NCBI RefSeq assembly: GCF_009857595.1
Contig: NZ_WWCU01000004.1
Span: 218,559 to 282,558 of the forward strand
Reading direction: 5' to 3'
DNA: 64,000 nt
DNA from: Pseudoduganella aquatica
GTDB lineage: Bacteria; Pseudomonadota; Gammaproteobacteria; Burkholderiales; Burkholderiaceae_D
Positions within the stretch are counted from its first letter, which is position 1. Every line of letters begins with the position of its first letter. The position numbers and the translations under genes were made by a program. The notes under the pieces are model-generated. The model ran no database searches and had not been told where the DNA came from. It was given only the letters and a program-made list of their open reading frames with translations. This document shows, piece by piece, positions 54,202 through 64,000 of this stretch.

Positions 54202-54864
54202 ATGACCATCAAACGCCGGCTGCTGCTGTCCGCCATCGCCCTGATGCTGACCGTTCCGGCGCTTGCCGAAACCGAAGACCAGGTCGACTTCTTCCGCGCC
54301 GCCCAGGTGGACAACGTCATCGTCGTGCGCGACGTGCTCAAGCGCGGCCTGGACCCCAACCTGCACGAGCCGGAACGCGGCGAAACCGGCCTCATCGTCG
54401 CCATGCGGCACGACGCCAACCGCGTCTTCGCCATCCTGCTGCAGCATCCCAGGATCGACCTCGAAGCGCAGTCCGCCAACGGGAGCACGGCGCTGATGAT
54501 GGCCGCCTTCAAGCACAACAAGGCAGCGGTGGCCGCCATGATCGCCAAGGGCGCGCAAGTGAACCGCAAAGGCTGGACGCCGCTGCACTTCGCGGCGGCG
54601 GCGGGCGACCTCGACATCATGAACATGCTGCTCGAGCACCACGCCTACATCGACGCCGGCTCGCCCAGCGGCCTCACGCCGCTGATGCTGGCCGCGCGCG
54701 AAGGCATGGAAGACGCCGTCAAGTTGCTGCTGGAGCAGGGCGCCGACGCCACGCTGAAGGACGGCGCTTATCGCGTGGACGCCGCCGAGTTCGCCATCCG
54801 CGCCGAAAAGCCCTGGATCGCCAAGGCCATCAAAGCCCATCTCGCCGCGAAAACGGCAAAGTAG
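54202..54864 (+). CDS. Periplasmic ankyrin-repeat protein
   Basis: 220 residues, signal peptide about 1-22 (ending ALA). Five ankyrin repeats follow (for example NGSTALMMAAFKHNKAAVAA, GWTPLHFAAAAGDLDIMNML, SGLTPLMLAAREGMEDAVKL). Such exported ankyrin proteins often sit beside tatD or catalase genes and are thought to bind partners in the periplasm. It begins 16 bases after tatD. Partner unknown. Confidence 0.9.
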   Translation: MTIKRRLLLSAIALMLTVPALAETEDQVDFFRAAQVDNVIVVRDVLKRGLDPNLHEPERGETGLIVAMRHDANRVFAILLQHPRIDLEAQSANGSTALMMAAFKHNKAAVAAMIAKGAQVNRKGWTPLHFAAAAGDLDIMNMLLEHHAYIDAGSPSGLTPLMLAAREGMEDAVKLLLEQGADATLKDGAYRVDAAEFAIRAEKPWIAKAIKAHLAAKTAK

Positions 54865-54946
54865 ACGGTTTTTCCGGCGCAACTCGCCGCTTAGCTTTGC
54901 GCCTGCCGCAAAGATAATGGCTACGTTGCGCTAACAAGGAAAAACC

Positions 54947-55870
54947 ATGCTGAATGAACGTGAAATAGAGAGCTGCTATCTCGGACAGTTTATCCCTGTC
55001 CACTACCATCACAATATGCTGATGGACCAGAACCGCATGCACAGCTTCAAATCCGCCATAGCCTACGCGGTGAAGCCGGGCATGAAAGTGCTGGAACTGG
55101 GAGGCGGCACCGGTGTGCTTTCCTTCTTTGCGGCGGCCAAGGCCAGCAAAGTGTATTGCGTCGAATTCAACCCGGACATGGTCAAGGAAGCGCGCAAATT
55201 CCTCGCCATCAACCCGAACGGCGAGAAGGTCGAAGTCATCCACGCGGACGCCTTCGAATACTTGCCGCCCGAGCCGGTGGACGTCGTGATCTGCGAAATG
55301 ATCCACGTCGGCATGCTGCGTGAAAAGCAGGTGGAAGTGATCGAATCGTTCAAGCGCCGCTACCTCGAGCGCTTCGGCGGCCCGCTGCCGGTGTTCATGC
55401 CCGAAGCGGTCATCATGGCGGTCCAGCCGCTGCAGCAGGAATACGACTTTGAAGGCTTCTTCGCCCCCATCGTGCAATTCCAGGAAACCCAGGTCATCTA
55501 CCCCGGCACCGTGGAAATGGCGCAGCCCGCCGTGTACAGCGTGCTCGACTTCACCCAGCCCAACGACATGATGATAGGCTGGCAAGGCAAGTTCGTGGTA
55601 GAGCGCAGCGGCTGCGTGAACGCCATGCGCTTCGTCACCAAGAACATCCTCTCCGTGGTCCAGGAGCGCAACAGCACGATAGACTGGCTGAACCACTACA
55701 TGACGCTACCGCTGGCCAAGCCGGTACAGGCCAAAGAAGGCGACGTGCTGGAAGTGAGCTTCCAATACCGCGCCGGCGGCTCGCTGCCCTCGCTGCAAGC
55801 ATCGCTGCGCTGCGAAGTCCTGTACGAATCCGCCCTCCAGCCCCACCACTACGCGCCTGCCTACGCCTGA
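54947..55870 (+). CDS. PRMT-like SAM-dependent methyltransferase
   Basis: 307 residues, AAGGAAA upstream. Motif I VLELGGGTGVLSFFAAAKAS and the post-I acidic residue (VYCVEFN) bind SAM. The next block, DVVICEMIHVGMLREKQ, has two Glu residues placed like the double-E loop of protein arginine methyltransferases. The C-terminal half is beta-rich, with IDWLNHYMTLPLAKPVQAKE resembling the PRMT THW loop and barrel. So a protein or small-molecule N-methyltransferase of PRMT fold is likely; the target is unknown. Isolated from its neighbours by a long palindrome downstream. Confidence 0.78.
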   Translation: MLNEREIESCYLGQFIPVHYHHNMLMDQNRMHSFKSAIAYAVKPGMKVLELGGGTGVLSFFAAAKASKVYCVEFNPDMVKEARKFLAINPNGEKVEVIHADAFEYLPPEPVDVVICEMIHVGMLREKQVEVIESFKRRYLERFGGPLPVFMPEAVIMAVQPLQQEYDFEGFFAPIVQFQETQVIYPGTVEMAQPAVYSVLDFTQPNDMMIGWQGKFVVERSGCVNAMRFVTKNILSVVQERNSTIDWLNHYMTLPLAKPVQAKEGDVLEVSFQYRAGGSLPSLQASLRCEVLYESALQPHHYAPAYA

Positions 55871-55887
55871 AACTCGTTGATCAACCC

Positions 55888-55959
55888 CGGGGTCAGTTCT
55901 GTCATTGCGTCAAAATGACGTGATGACAGAACTGACCCCGACGTGACCCCGACGTCGGG
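55888..55959. repeat. Long intergenic palindrome with adjacent short repeats
   Basis: Bases 55888-55905 and 55923-55940 are perfect 18-bp inverted arms (CGGGGTCAGTTCTGTCAT and its complement). Inside, CGTCA/TGACG at 55908-55912 and 55916-55920 continue the stem around a three-A loop, so the RNA would fold as one hairpin of about 25 pairs. An 11-bp direct repeat GACCCCGACGT (55934-55944, 55945-55955) and a 12-bp palindrome CCCGACGTCGGG (55948-55959) follow. GGGGTCAG-type palindromes are known as dispersed REP-like elements in some proteobacteria. No T-run follows. Confidence 0.85.
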
Positions 55960-56000
55960 ATGGCTGTATACTCGGGGGTTTTAATTAAAGCGTATTTGCT

Positions 56001-56246
56001 ATGGAACAAGAAGATCGCCGCTACATCATCCAGCAGAAGAAGATCGCCGACGGCGACAAGCCGCCTGTGTTTGCGAAGGTGATGCGCAGCAAGGAAGGCG
56101 TGTTCGAAGGGGTGTCCTTCATTAAGTCGAAGGAGAAGGCCACCATCCTGACCGTGCCGGAAGCCGAGCAGGCTATCGCCTGGGCTCAGAAGAAGAAGCC
56201 GAACGCAAAAGAGTACGAAACCAAGATCATTTGCGTCGGCCAGTAG
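56001..56246 (+). CDS. Small conserved hypothetical protein
   Basis: 81 residues rich in Lys and Glu, no Cys cluster, membrane segment or signal peptide. The pattern (FAKVMRSKEGVFEGVSFIKS, then ATILTVPEAEQAIAWAQ) suggests a small beta-sheet plus helix. A TATACT at 55967-55972 may be its -10 element. It ends seven bases before the converging nitronate monooxygenase gene. Not recognised. Confidence 0.65.
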   Translation: MEQEDRRYIIQQKKIADGDKPPVFAKVMRSKEGVFEGVSFIKSKEKATILTVPEAEQAIAWAQKKKPNAKEYETKIICVGQ

Positions 56247-56253
56247 GCTACTA

Positions 56254-57237
56254 TTAAGCGGCGCGCAGGTCCAGCAGGCGGGCGCGGGCGCTGTCGTATT
56301 CCGCTGTCAGGCGGCGGACCAGCTCGGCCACCGTCGGCGCGTCTTCCATCAGGCCCACGCCCTGGCCAGCGCCCCAGATGTCGCGCCAGGCTTTGGCCTT
56401 GGCGGTGCTGCCGGAGCCGAAGTCCATGGCCGTTTTGTCGGCCTCGGGCAGCGCGTCCGGGTCCAGTCCGGCCGCCACGATGGATTTCTTCAGGTAGTTG
56501 CCGTGCACGCCGGTGAACAGGTTGGTGTAGACAATGTCCGCCGCCGTCGATTCGATAATGGCCTGGCGGTAGCCGTCGTCCACATTCGCTTCCTCCGTGG
56601 CCAGCCAGCGCGAGCCGATGTAGGCGAAGTCCGCGCCCATGGCTTGCGCCGCCAGAATGGCGTCGCCCGTGGCGATCGAGCCGGACAGGGCGATCGGACC
56701 CTTGAAGAATTTCCGCACTTCCCCCACCAGCGCAAACGGCGACAGCGTGCCCGCATGGCCGCCGGCGCCGCTCGCCACCAGGATCAGGCCGTCCACGCCC
56801 GCTTCCAGCGCCTTCTTCGCATGGCGGATCGACACCACGTCGTGCAGCACGATGCCGCCGTAGCTGTGGATGGCGTCCAGCATCTCTTTCGGCGGCGCGC
56901 GCAGCGAGGAAATAATGATGGGCACCTGGTGCTTTACGCACATCTCCACGTCATGCGCCAGGCGGGTGTTGGACTGGTGCACGATCTGGTTGACGGCGAT
57001 GGGGCCGACTATCGCGTCCGGGTTGGCTTCCTGGTAGGCGGCCAGTTCGGCTTTCAAGTCCGTCAGCCAGGTGTCCAGCAGCTCGGCCGGGCGCGCGTTC
57101 AGCGCCGGGAAGGAGCCGACGATGCCGGCTTTGCACTGCGCGGCCACCAGCTTGGGGCCGCTGGCGATGAACAGCGGCGAGCCGATCACGGGCAGGGCCA
57201 GTTTGCGCAGTACCTCTGGGATGTGATTCGATGTCAT
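56254..57237 (-). CDS. Nitronate monooxygenase (NPD family)
   Basis: 327 residues, GGAGGAG upstream. FMN-dependent TIM-barrel enzyme that oxidises alkyl nitronates such as propionate 3-nitronate. Landmarks: PVIGSPLFIASGPKLVAAQ, the region around VLVASGAGGHAGTLSP with the catalytic His, and the phosphate-binding GPIALSGSIATGDAILAAQ and GADFAYIGSRWLATEEA. It is divergent from a TetR gene with a palindromic site between. Confidence 0.9.
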   Translation of the reverse strand: MTSNHIPEVLRKLALPVIGSPLFIASGPKLVAAQCKAGIVGSFPALNARPAELLDTWLTDLKAELAAYQEANPDAIVGPIAVNQIVHQSNTRLAHDVEMCVKHQVPIIISSLRAPPKEMLDAIHSYGGIVLHDVVSIRHAKKALEAGVDGLILVASGAGGHAGTLSPFALVGEVRKFFKGPIALSGSIATGDAILAAQAMGADFAYIGSRWLATEEANVDDGYRQAIIESTAADIVYTNLFTGVHGNYLKKSIVAAGLDPDALPEADKTAMDFGSGSTAKAKAWRDIWGAGQGVGLMEDAPTVAELVRRLTAEYDSARARLLDLRAA

Positions 57238-57257
57238 GATATGCTCCTCCGGTTAGG

Positions 57258-57277
57258 TCTGATACGATGTTATCAGA
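57258..57277. promoter_or_regulatory. Likely TetR operator
   Basis: TCTGATA (57258-57264) and TATCAGA (57271-57277) form perfect 7-bp arms with a six-base spacer. The site is centred between the divergent nitronate monooxygenase and TetR starts (81-base gap), the expected place for a repressor that controls both. Confidence 0.65.
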
Positions 57278-57318
57278 AAAAACGCTGTTTTTTCCACTGA
57301 ATTTTAGAGCATGACTTC

Positions 57319-57951
57319 ATGACAAAAGCCAAAGTTGTCGATTTTCGCCAGGAACAGGAAGATTTGCGGGGGGCGCTGCGCCAGGGCATGCTGGACGCCG
57401 CCAGCCGTTTGCTGGTGGAGGAGGGGCCGGCCGCGCTCACCGTGCGCAAGGTGGCCGAGGCCGTCAATTGTTCGACCACGCTGCTGTATTCCATCTTCGG
57501 CGGCAAGGACGGACTCAGCAATGCGCTCTACCTGGAGGGCTGCGAACGCCTGAAGCGCGACTTTGAGGCCACCGAGGCGGAACTGGCCAAAGTGGATGCC
57601 GAACAGGGCGTGTGGCTGTGCGCACGCGCCTACCTGGACTTCTCGCGCCGCAATCCCAGCTACTACCTGGTGATGTTCGGCGACGCCATTGCCGGCTTTA
57701 TCCCGCCGCTGGAGTCGCGCGTGTCGGCCTGGGGCACGTTCACGCCGCTGATACGCCAGTTCGAGCGCTGCATGGAGCAGGGCTTGCTGCCGAAATCCAG
57801 TCCGACGGCGGCCGCGCGCCTGCTGTGGGCCGCGCTGCACGGCATCGCCAGCCTGGAATTGAAGGGTTTTTACCTGAAAAAGGAGCACCCGGACGAGCTG
57901 TTCAAGGCGGCCGTACGCGCCATCCTGTTGTCACTCAAGTTGCCGGACTAA
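57319..57951 (+). CDS. TetR-family transcriptional regulator
   Basis: 210 residues. The N-terminal helix-turn-helix (about 22-66) has AALTVRKVAEAVNCSTTLLY followed by SIFGGKDGL. The C-terminal domain resembles the WHG type (ARAYLDFSRRNPSYYLVMFG, then LLWAALHGIASLEL), which binds hydrophobic ligands. Probably represses the divergent nitronate monooxygenase gene through the palindrome at 57258-57277. Confidence 0.92.
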   Translation: MTKAKVVDFRQEQEDLRGALRQGMLDAASRLLVEEGPAALTVRKVAEAVNCSTTLLYSIFGGKDGLSNALYLEGCERLKRDFEATEAELAKVDAEQGVWLCARAYLDFSRRNPSYYLVMFGDAIAGFIPPLESRVSAWGTFTPLIRQFERCMEQGLLPKSSPTAAARLLWAALHGIASLELKGFYLKKEHPDELFKAAVRAILLSLKLPD

Positions 57952-58099
57952 TTGCACTGTAGCGCGCCGGCGCTGCGCCGTTCACCCCCGGATTTTCACA
58001 ATTGGTCGGTCCATGCTGCAGCTTGTCGCATGGACATAATTGGCGCGCCCAGTTAGGTTACATTAACGTTGTCGAAAACGTACCTCCCTGGAGCGCATC

Positions 58100-58300
58100 A
58101 TGCTGAGTTTTATGCTGTGGCTGGTTCTGCTGTTTCTGTGTTGGCCGCTGGCCTTGCTGGCTTTGCTGCTCTATCCGCTGGTCTGGCTGCTGCTGTTGCC
58201 GTTCCGCCTGATCGGCATCGGCGTGGATGCGGTGTTCGGCCTGCTGCGCGCCATCGTCATGCTGCCTGCGCGCGTGCTGCGCGGCTCTCCCGGCCGCTAG
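58100..58300 (+). CDS. Small hydrophobic membrane protein
   Basis: 66 residues, GGAG nine bases upstream. Nearly all Leu, Val, Trp and Phe from 3 to 36, probably one or two membrane helices, then a basic tail ending RVLRGSPGR in the cytoplasm. No family recognised. Its TAG stop shares the bases CTAG with the stop of the converging pldA gene. Confidence 0.7.
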   Translation: MLSFMLWLVLLFLCWPLALLALLLYPLVWLLLLPFRLIGIGVDAVFGLLRAIVMLPARVLRGSPGR

Positions 58301-59403
58301 AACTCCACCAGCACGCCTGCGCCCACGGATTTCTGGGCATAGTTGTAGTCGATCAGGCTCTGGCCATAGCCGGTGCTGCCTTGCAGATAGCCTTTCAGAT
58401 TGTCGCGCAGCGGGAAGTGCCAGCCCAGCTGCAGGAAACCGTGATTGGTGCTCAGGTTGCGCCGCGCCAGCAGCGCGTACTCGTGGCCGGCGTTGCGGTA
58501 GGCCAGGCGCAGGTCGCCCCGCCCCATGAAGTCGCTGATGTCGATGTTGTCGTTGTCCGACTTGGCGTTGTCCAGCCGCTGCCACACGCGCAGGGTGGCG
58601 CTGAAATGCGGCCCCCATTCCCCGCCCACCTCGGCGTACAGCCGGTTCCAGCTGCGCGACAGCGTGGACGTCTGGCCGTTGGACTGGTGCACCATGCCGA
58701 AATTCACATAGCGCAGCCGCGCCTCGCCGATGCCGGCGTTCAGCGGCGCCACCGCCATCAGCTCGGGCTGGTAGTTGGTTTCGCGGAAGGGGCTGGATGC
58801 CGAGCGGTTGTAGGCCTGCCAGAAGCTCTGCTGCGTGTAGGCGAACCACAGGTCGAAGGGGCTGGCGGCGATACTTTCCATCATCTTCATCTTGAAGCTG
58901 AGCTGGTAGCTCAGTTCCACGTGCTTGCTTTTCAGGCCGGCCGGCGTAAATTCCTTGAACGGCCCGTCATTGGTGCCGTTGCTGTAGTTGGCCAGCAGCA
59001 GATAGGTGTCGCGGTGCGGGCTGAAGGAGAACACGCCGCGCTTGGACGGCTGGTCCAGCTCCCACTTCTGGACCATGCGCGACAATGGCTGCTCCGGCAC
59101 GGCGGCGGCCACCGCCGCCATGGCCGTGGCCGCCGCCTCGGCTTTCGCCGCCGCCACGGCGGGCGCGATCACCGCCGCCGGTTCGGTAGCGGCCGCTGCG
59201 CCGGCGGCGGGCGGCGTGGACGCCAGCGGGCCTTTCTTGGCCAGCGCGTCATAACAGCTCAGGCGCAAGCTGGGATCGCCCAGCACCGAGCAGCGCTGCA
59301 GCAGTACTTCGATTTCGGACGCGTCCTGGGCCAGGGCGGCCGCAGGGGCCAGCGCGGCGAAGGCGATCAGGGATTGCATGGCCAGCGGGGTTTTGATCTT
59401 CAT
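58297..59403 (-). CDS. pldA: Outer-membrane phospholipase A
   Basis: 368 residues with a signal peptide (about 1-25). OMPLA is a beta-barrel that dimerises with Ca2+ to cleave misplaced phospholipids. The catalytic set is conserved with E. coli spacing: His239 and Ser241 (MVHQSNGQ) and Asn253 (RSWNRLY). A long Ala/Pro/Glu-rich linker (about 60-105) lies before the barrel and is absent from E. coli PldA. The protein ends in a terminal Phe, as barrels do. Confidence 0.92.
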   Translation of the reverse strand: MKIKTPLAMQSLIAFAALAPAAALAQDASEIEVLLQRCSVLGDPSLRLSCYDALAKKGPLASTPPAAGAAAATEPAAVIAPAVAAAKAEAAATAMAAVAAAVPEQPLSRMVQKWELDQPSKRGVFSFSPHRDTYLLLANYSNGTNDGPFKEFTPAGLKSKHVELSYQLSFKMKMMESIAASPFDLWFAYTQQSFWQAYNRSASSPFRETNYQPELMAVAPLNAGIGEARLRYVNFGMVHQSNGQTSTLSRSWNRLYAEVGGEWGPHFSATLRVWQRLDNAKSDNDNIDISDFMGRGDLRLAYRNAGHEYALLARRNLSTNHGFLQLGWHFPLRDNLKGYLQGSTGYGQSLIDYNYAQKSVGAGVLVEF

Positions 59404-59573
59404 GGGATGATGGGCTTAATATATTTGTGGGCAGTCTATATTGATTGTTGGCAAATGCCGCGCACTTTTGCCAGCATGCACTTGAATTTGGCCAAGCACG
59501 CCATACTTCAGTGATCCATTACTGATAGAATCAACGACGACCCGCAGCCGGGCCTCGTTTCAAGGAGATTGTG

Positions 59574-61688
<2,115 letters not shown>

Positions 61689-61702
61689 GGCGCAAGGCAG
61701 TC

Positions 61703-62206
61703 CTAGTCGGTCAGCTTGAATTTGAGCTGCACCGACAGGGCGCCGTACAGCCTGTCCTTGTAGCGCGGGATCACGGCGATATTGGCGCCCACGCGCTGGT
61801 ATTCAAAACTCATCACCGGAATGGCGGCCAGGAACCAGCCGCCGTCGCGCATTTTCGGGTAACCGTTAAAGCCGCCCACCACTGCACCGAAACGCACCGG
61901 GCCGATGGCGAAGGGCTGGTAGTACACGCCGGCATAATTGGAATATTTGCGGTCGCTATTGTAGAAGCGGCCGGCGGTCGCGGCAGCGACTGTGGAGAAG
62001 CGGTATTCCGCGCCGATGCCGGGATTGCGGTCGTTCAGATTGCGCTCGCGGTCGAAATGGTAGGAATAGAACCCGGGGTTGATCCACAGCTCGCTCAGCG
62101 GCTTGTCCTCGACCAATTCAAAGGGGTTCGCATCGCCCGCAGTGGCTGGCATGGAAAAAGCCGCTATCGATGCAAAGGCGAGGCAAGCCGCAACATGATG
62201 TGTCAT
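61703..62206 (-). CDS. Predicted outer-membrane beta-barrel-like protein
   Basis: 167 residues from the ATG at 62206; the frame runs 17 codons further upstream. A signal peptide (about 1-23, ending ATAG) is followed by alternating polar/hydrophobic strands rich in Tyr and Gly (GFYSYHFDRERNLNDRNPGI, then YNSDRKYSNYAGVYYQPFAI and VGGFNGYPKMRDGGW), ending LSVQLKFKLTD. It recalls small barrels such as PagP/PagL-type proteins, but I see no matching active site. Converges with fusA, 14 bases apart. Confidence 0.72.
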   Translation of the reverse strand: MTHHVAACLAFASIAAFSMPATAGDANPFELVEDKPLSELWINPGFYSYHFDRERNLNDRNPGIGAEYRFSTVAAATAGRFYNSDRKYSNYAGVYYQPFAIGPVRFGAVVGGFNGYPKMRDGGWFLAAIPVMSFEYQRVGANIAVIPRYKDRLYGALSVQLKFKLTD

Positions 62207-62364
62207 CCCAACAGTCCTTGATAAAAGCCGTAGCGGCGGTCCGGGCATTATAGCCAAGAGTGGACACGGTTCGTTACAATTGAGTCTGAAATTACTTTCC
62301 TTGTAACAAGATAGTCATTTTTGATAACTATCGCCCGTATCAATCCACTCTGAGAAGAAACACC

Positions 62365-64000
62365 ATGACCATTACCAAACGCCTCATGCTGACCCTGTCC
62401 GTGGCGCTGCTAGCGCTGCTCTTTGTCGGCATCAGCGGCGTAGTGCAGCTGCAGCGCGCCCAGGCCCGCCTGGACACCGTGCAGACTTCGCTCATCCCGA
62501 GCATCGCCGGCCTGAACATGGCAAAGAACGCGGTGTCCGACAGCCGCCTGGCAGGCTACCGCCTGTCGGTCTTCTCCGCGCCGGCGCCAGCCGAGTGCCC
62601 AGACCCATGCAAGATGCCGGACCGCGCCTCCCTGGTCAAAGCCTACAACGACGCCCACGGCAAGTTCGACGAGATCCTGGCCAAGTACGAAAAAGAAAAC
62701 GCCACCGACGACACCGACCGCAAAATGGTGGAAGCGGACCGCGAAGCTATGGCTACCTACCGCAAGGCGCTGGTGCCCTTCCTGGAAGCTTCCTACGCAG
62801 GCAATATGGACGGCGTGCGCGCCACGCTGGTGGGCGGTTCGCCGCTGGCGGTTGGCGCGGCCGGCGTGAAGAAGGCGCTGGACGACCATATCGCCTACAA
62901 CAACACCCTGATCGACAAGGTGCGCGAGGAATCGATCGCCGCCTACAAATTCGCCTTCAACCTGCTGGTGGGCGTGATCGTCGCGGCCCTGGTGGTCACC
63001 GCCTTGCTGGGCTTCCAGCTGTATAGCACCATCAGCGGCAGCCTGAGCAACATCCAGGGCACGCTGGAAAGCGTGAGCCAGTCGCTGGACCTGACGCAGC
63101 AAGTGCGCGTCGAGCGCATGGACGAAGTGGGCCACACCGCCGTTGCCTTCAACAAGCTGCTGAGCGATATCGGCGGCGTGGTCGGCAAGGTGCGCAACGC
63201 CACCGAAACCGTCAGCTCGGCCTCGCAGCAGATCGCGGCCGGCACCGGCGACCTGTCCTCGCGCACCGCCTCGCAGGCGGCGGCGCTGGAGCAGACCGCG
63301 TCCAGCATGGAAGAACTGAGCTCCACCGTGGGCCAGAACGCGGACAACGCGCGCCAGGCCAACCAGCTGGCGCGTTCCGCGTCCGACGTGGCGGTGCAGG
63401 GCGGCAGCGTGGTGGAGCAGGTGACCATGACCATGTCCTCGATTAACGACTCGTCGCGCAAGATCGTCGACATCATCAGCGTCATCGACGGCATCGCCTT
63501 CCAGACCAACATCCTGGCGCTGAACGCGGCAGTGGAAGCGGCGCGCGCCGGTGAACAGGGCCGCGGCTTCGCCGTGGTGGCCACCGAAGTGCGCAACCTG
63601 GCACAGCGCTCGGCCGCTGCGGCCAAGGAAATCAAGGTGCTGATCGAAGACTCCGTGGACAAGGTAGGCTCCGGCACCAAGCTGGTGGAGCAGGCCGGCG
63701 CCACCATGAGCGAAGTGGTGACCAGCGTGCGCCAGGTGACCGACATCGTCGCCGCCATCAGCGCCGCAACCGACGAGCAGAACGCCGGCATCGCCCAGGT
63801 GCACCAGGCCATCACGCAGATGGACCAGGTCACGCAGGAAAACGCGTCGCTGGTGGAAGAAACCGCCGCCGCCGCCCAGCTGCTGCGCGACCAGGCGGAG
63901 GAGCTGTCGCAAGCAGTGGCCGCCTTCACCATCGGCGGCGGCCAGGCGGCCAAGCCCGCCGCCCGCCGCAGCGCCAGCGTTGCGCCTATCGCCCGCGCCG
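62365..64000 (+). CDS. Methyl-accepting chemotaxis protein (3' end outside window)
   Basis: The frame opens at an ATG at 62365 and runs without a stop to the window edge (545 codons). It has a membrane helix at about 6-28, a periplasmic helical domain with Cys-x-x-x-Cys (ECPDPCK), a second helix near 195-215, a short HAMP region and the conserved signalling hairpin ([20 protein letters not shown], then [19 protein letters not shown]). The signalling half is close to that of the receptor at 2281-3984; the sensor half differs. The tail after the signalling domain is Ala/Arg-rich and incomplete here. Confidence 0.93.
   Translation, partial: MTITKRLMLTLSVALLALLFVGISGVVQLQRAQARLDTVQTSLIPSIAGLNMAKNAVSDSRLAGYRLSVFSAPAPAECPDPCKMPDRASLVKAYNDAHGKFDEILAKYEKENATDDTDRKMVEADREAMATYRKALVPFLEASYAGNMDGVRATLVGGSPLAVGAAGVKKALDDHIAYNNTLIDKVREESIAAYKFAFNLLVGVIVAALVVTALLGFQLYSTISGSLSNIQGTLESVSQSLDLTQQVRVERMDEVGHTAVAFNKLLSDIGGVVGKVRNATETVSSASQQIAAGTGDLSSRTASQAAALEQTASSMEELSSTVGQNADNARQANQLARSASDVAVQGGSVVEQVTMTMSSINDSSRKIVDIISVIDGIAFQTNILALNAAVEAARAGEQGRGFAVVATEVRNLAQRSAAAAKEIKVLIEDSVDKVGSGTKLVEQAGATMSEVVTSVRQVTDIVAAISAATDEQNAGIAQVHQAITQMDQVTQENASLVEETAAAAQLLRDQAEELSQAVAAFTIGGGQAAKPAARRSASVAPIARA

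Overview
The window is about 64 kb of GC-rich bacterial chromosome with protein genes packed on both strands. No gap between genes exceeds about 225 bases. I saw no rRNA, tRNA, CRISPR array, insertion sequence or prophage. Gene content points to a betaproteobacterium of the Burkholderiales, most likely family Oxalobacteraceae (Massilia/Duganella/Janthinobacterium relatives). The clues are the ygfZ / mltG-tmk-holB-pilZ-tatD neighbourhood, a DUF4936 protein, the queE-queD-tadA cluster, many chemoreceptor and cyclic-di-GMP genes, and a serralysin-like protein carrying DUF4214. The genus is inference; I could not run a search.

Layout. 1-5.5 kb: tail of an unknown gene, a repeat-rich coiled-coil membrane protein, a flavodoxin-fold oxidoreductase, a chemoreceptor and a GAF histidine kinase. 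5.6-13.2 kb: accessory genes (GFA protein, two LysE-type exporters with regulators, a secreted nuclease, a YoaK/DUF1275 protein, an XRE-cupin regulator with a double-GNAT protein). 13.2-19.7 kb: M16 zinc peptidase, serralysin-like M10 peptidase, diguanylate cyclase and a NarX-type kinase. 19.8-24.9 kb: queE-queD-tadA, two alpha/beta hydrolases, an LD-carboxypeptidase and a second coiled-coil repeat membrane protein. 25-28.7 kb: ybiT (ABC-F) and nadA-nadC. 28.8-35.1 kb: two tandem 1000-residue GAF-GGDEF-EAL-REC proteins that are clearly duplicates, the second eroded in its signalling domains. 35.2-43 kb: an MHS-type transporter divergent from an acyl-CoA catabolic operon (thiolase, acyl-CoA dehydrogenase, two SDRs, a CurA-type reductase). 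43-48.5 kb: GNAT, MFS pump with divergent LysR gene, a ParDE-type toxin-antitoxin pair, and ygfZ-DUF4936-NRDE. 48.6-54.9 kb: mltG-tmk-holB-pilZ, then a GNAT and a TPR protein, then tatD and an ankyrin protein. 55-64 kb: a PRMT-like methyltransferase, a long intergenic palindrome, nitronate monooxygenase with a divergent TetR gene and a likely operator, pldA, a stand-alone fusA, an outer-membrane-like protein, and a chemoreceptor cut by the window end.

Functional themes are signal transduction (two chemoreceptors, two histidine kinases with no adjacent response regulator, three c-di-GMP proteins), tRNA wobble-position modification, NAD synthesis and cell-wall/DNA-replication housekeeping. Regulators usually sit divergent from or directly upstream of their presumed targets. 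I found no convincing wholly new multi-gene system. The observations most worth a second look are the eroded c-di-GMP duplicate with its operator-like palindrome, the small upstream reading frame before the first copy, the PRMT-like methyltransferase, the exact 66-bp coding repeats, the MFS protein with a large inserted domain, and the palindromic element near 55.9 kb.
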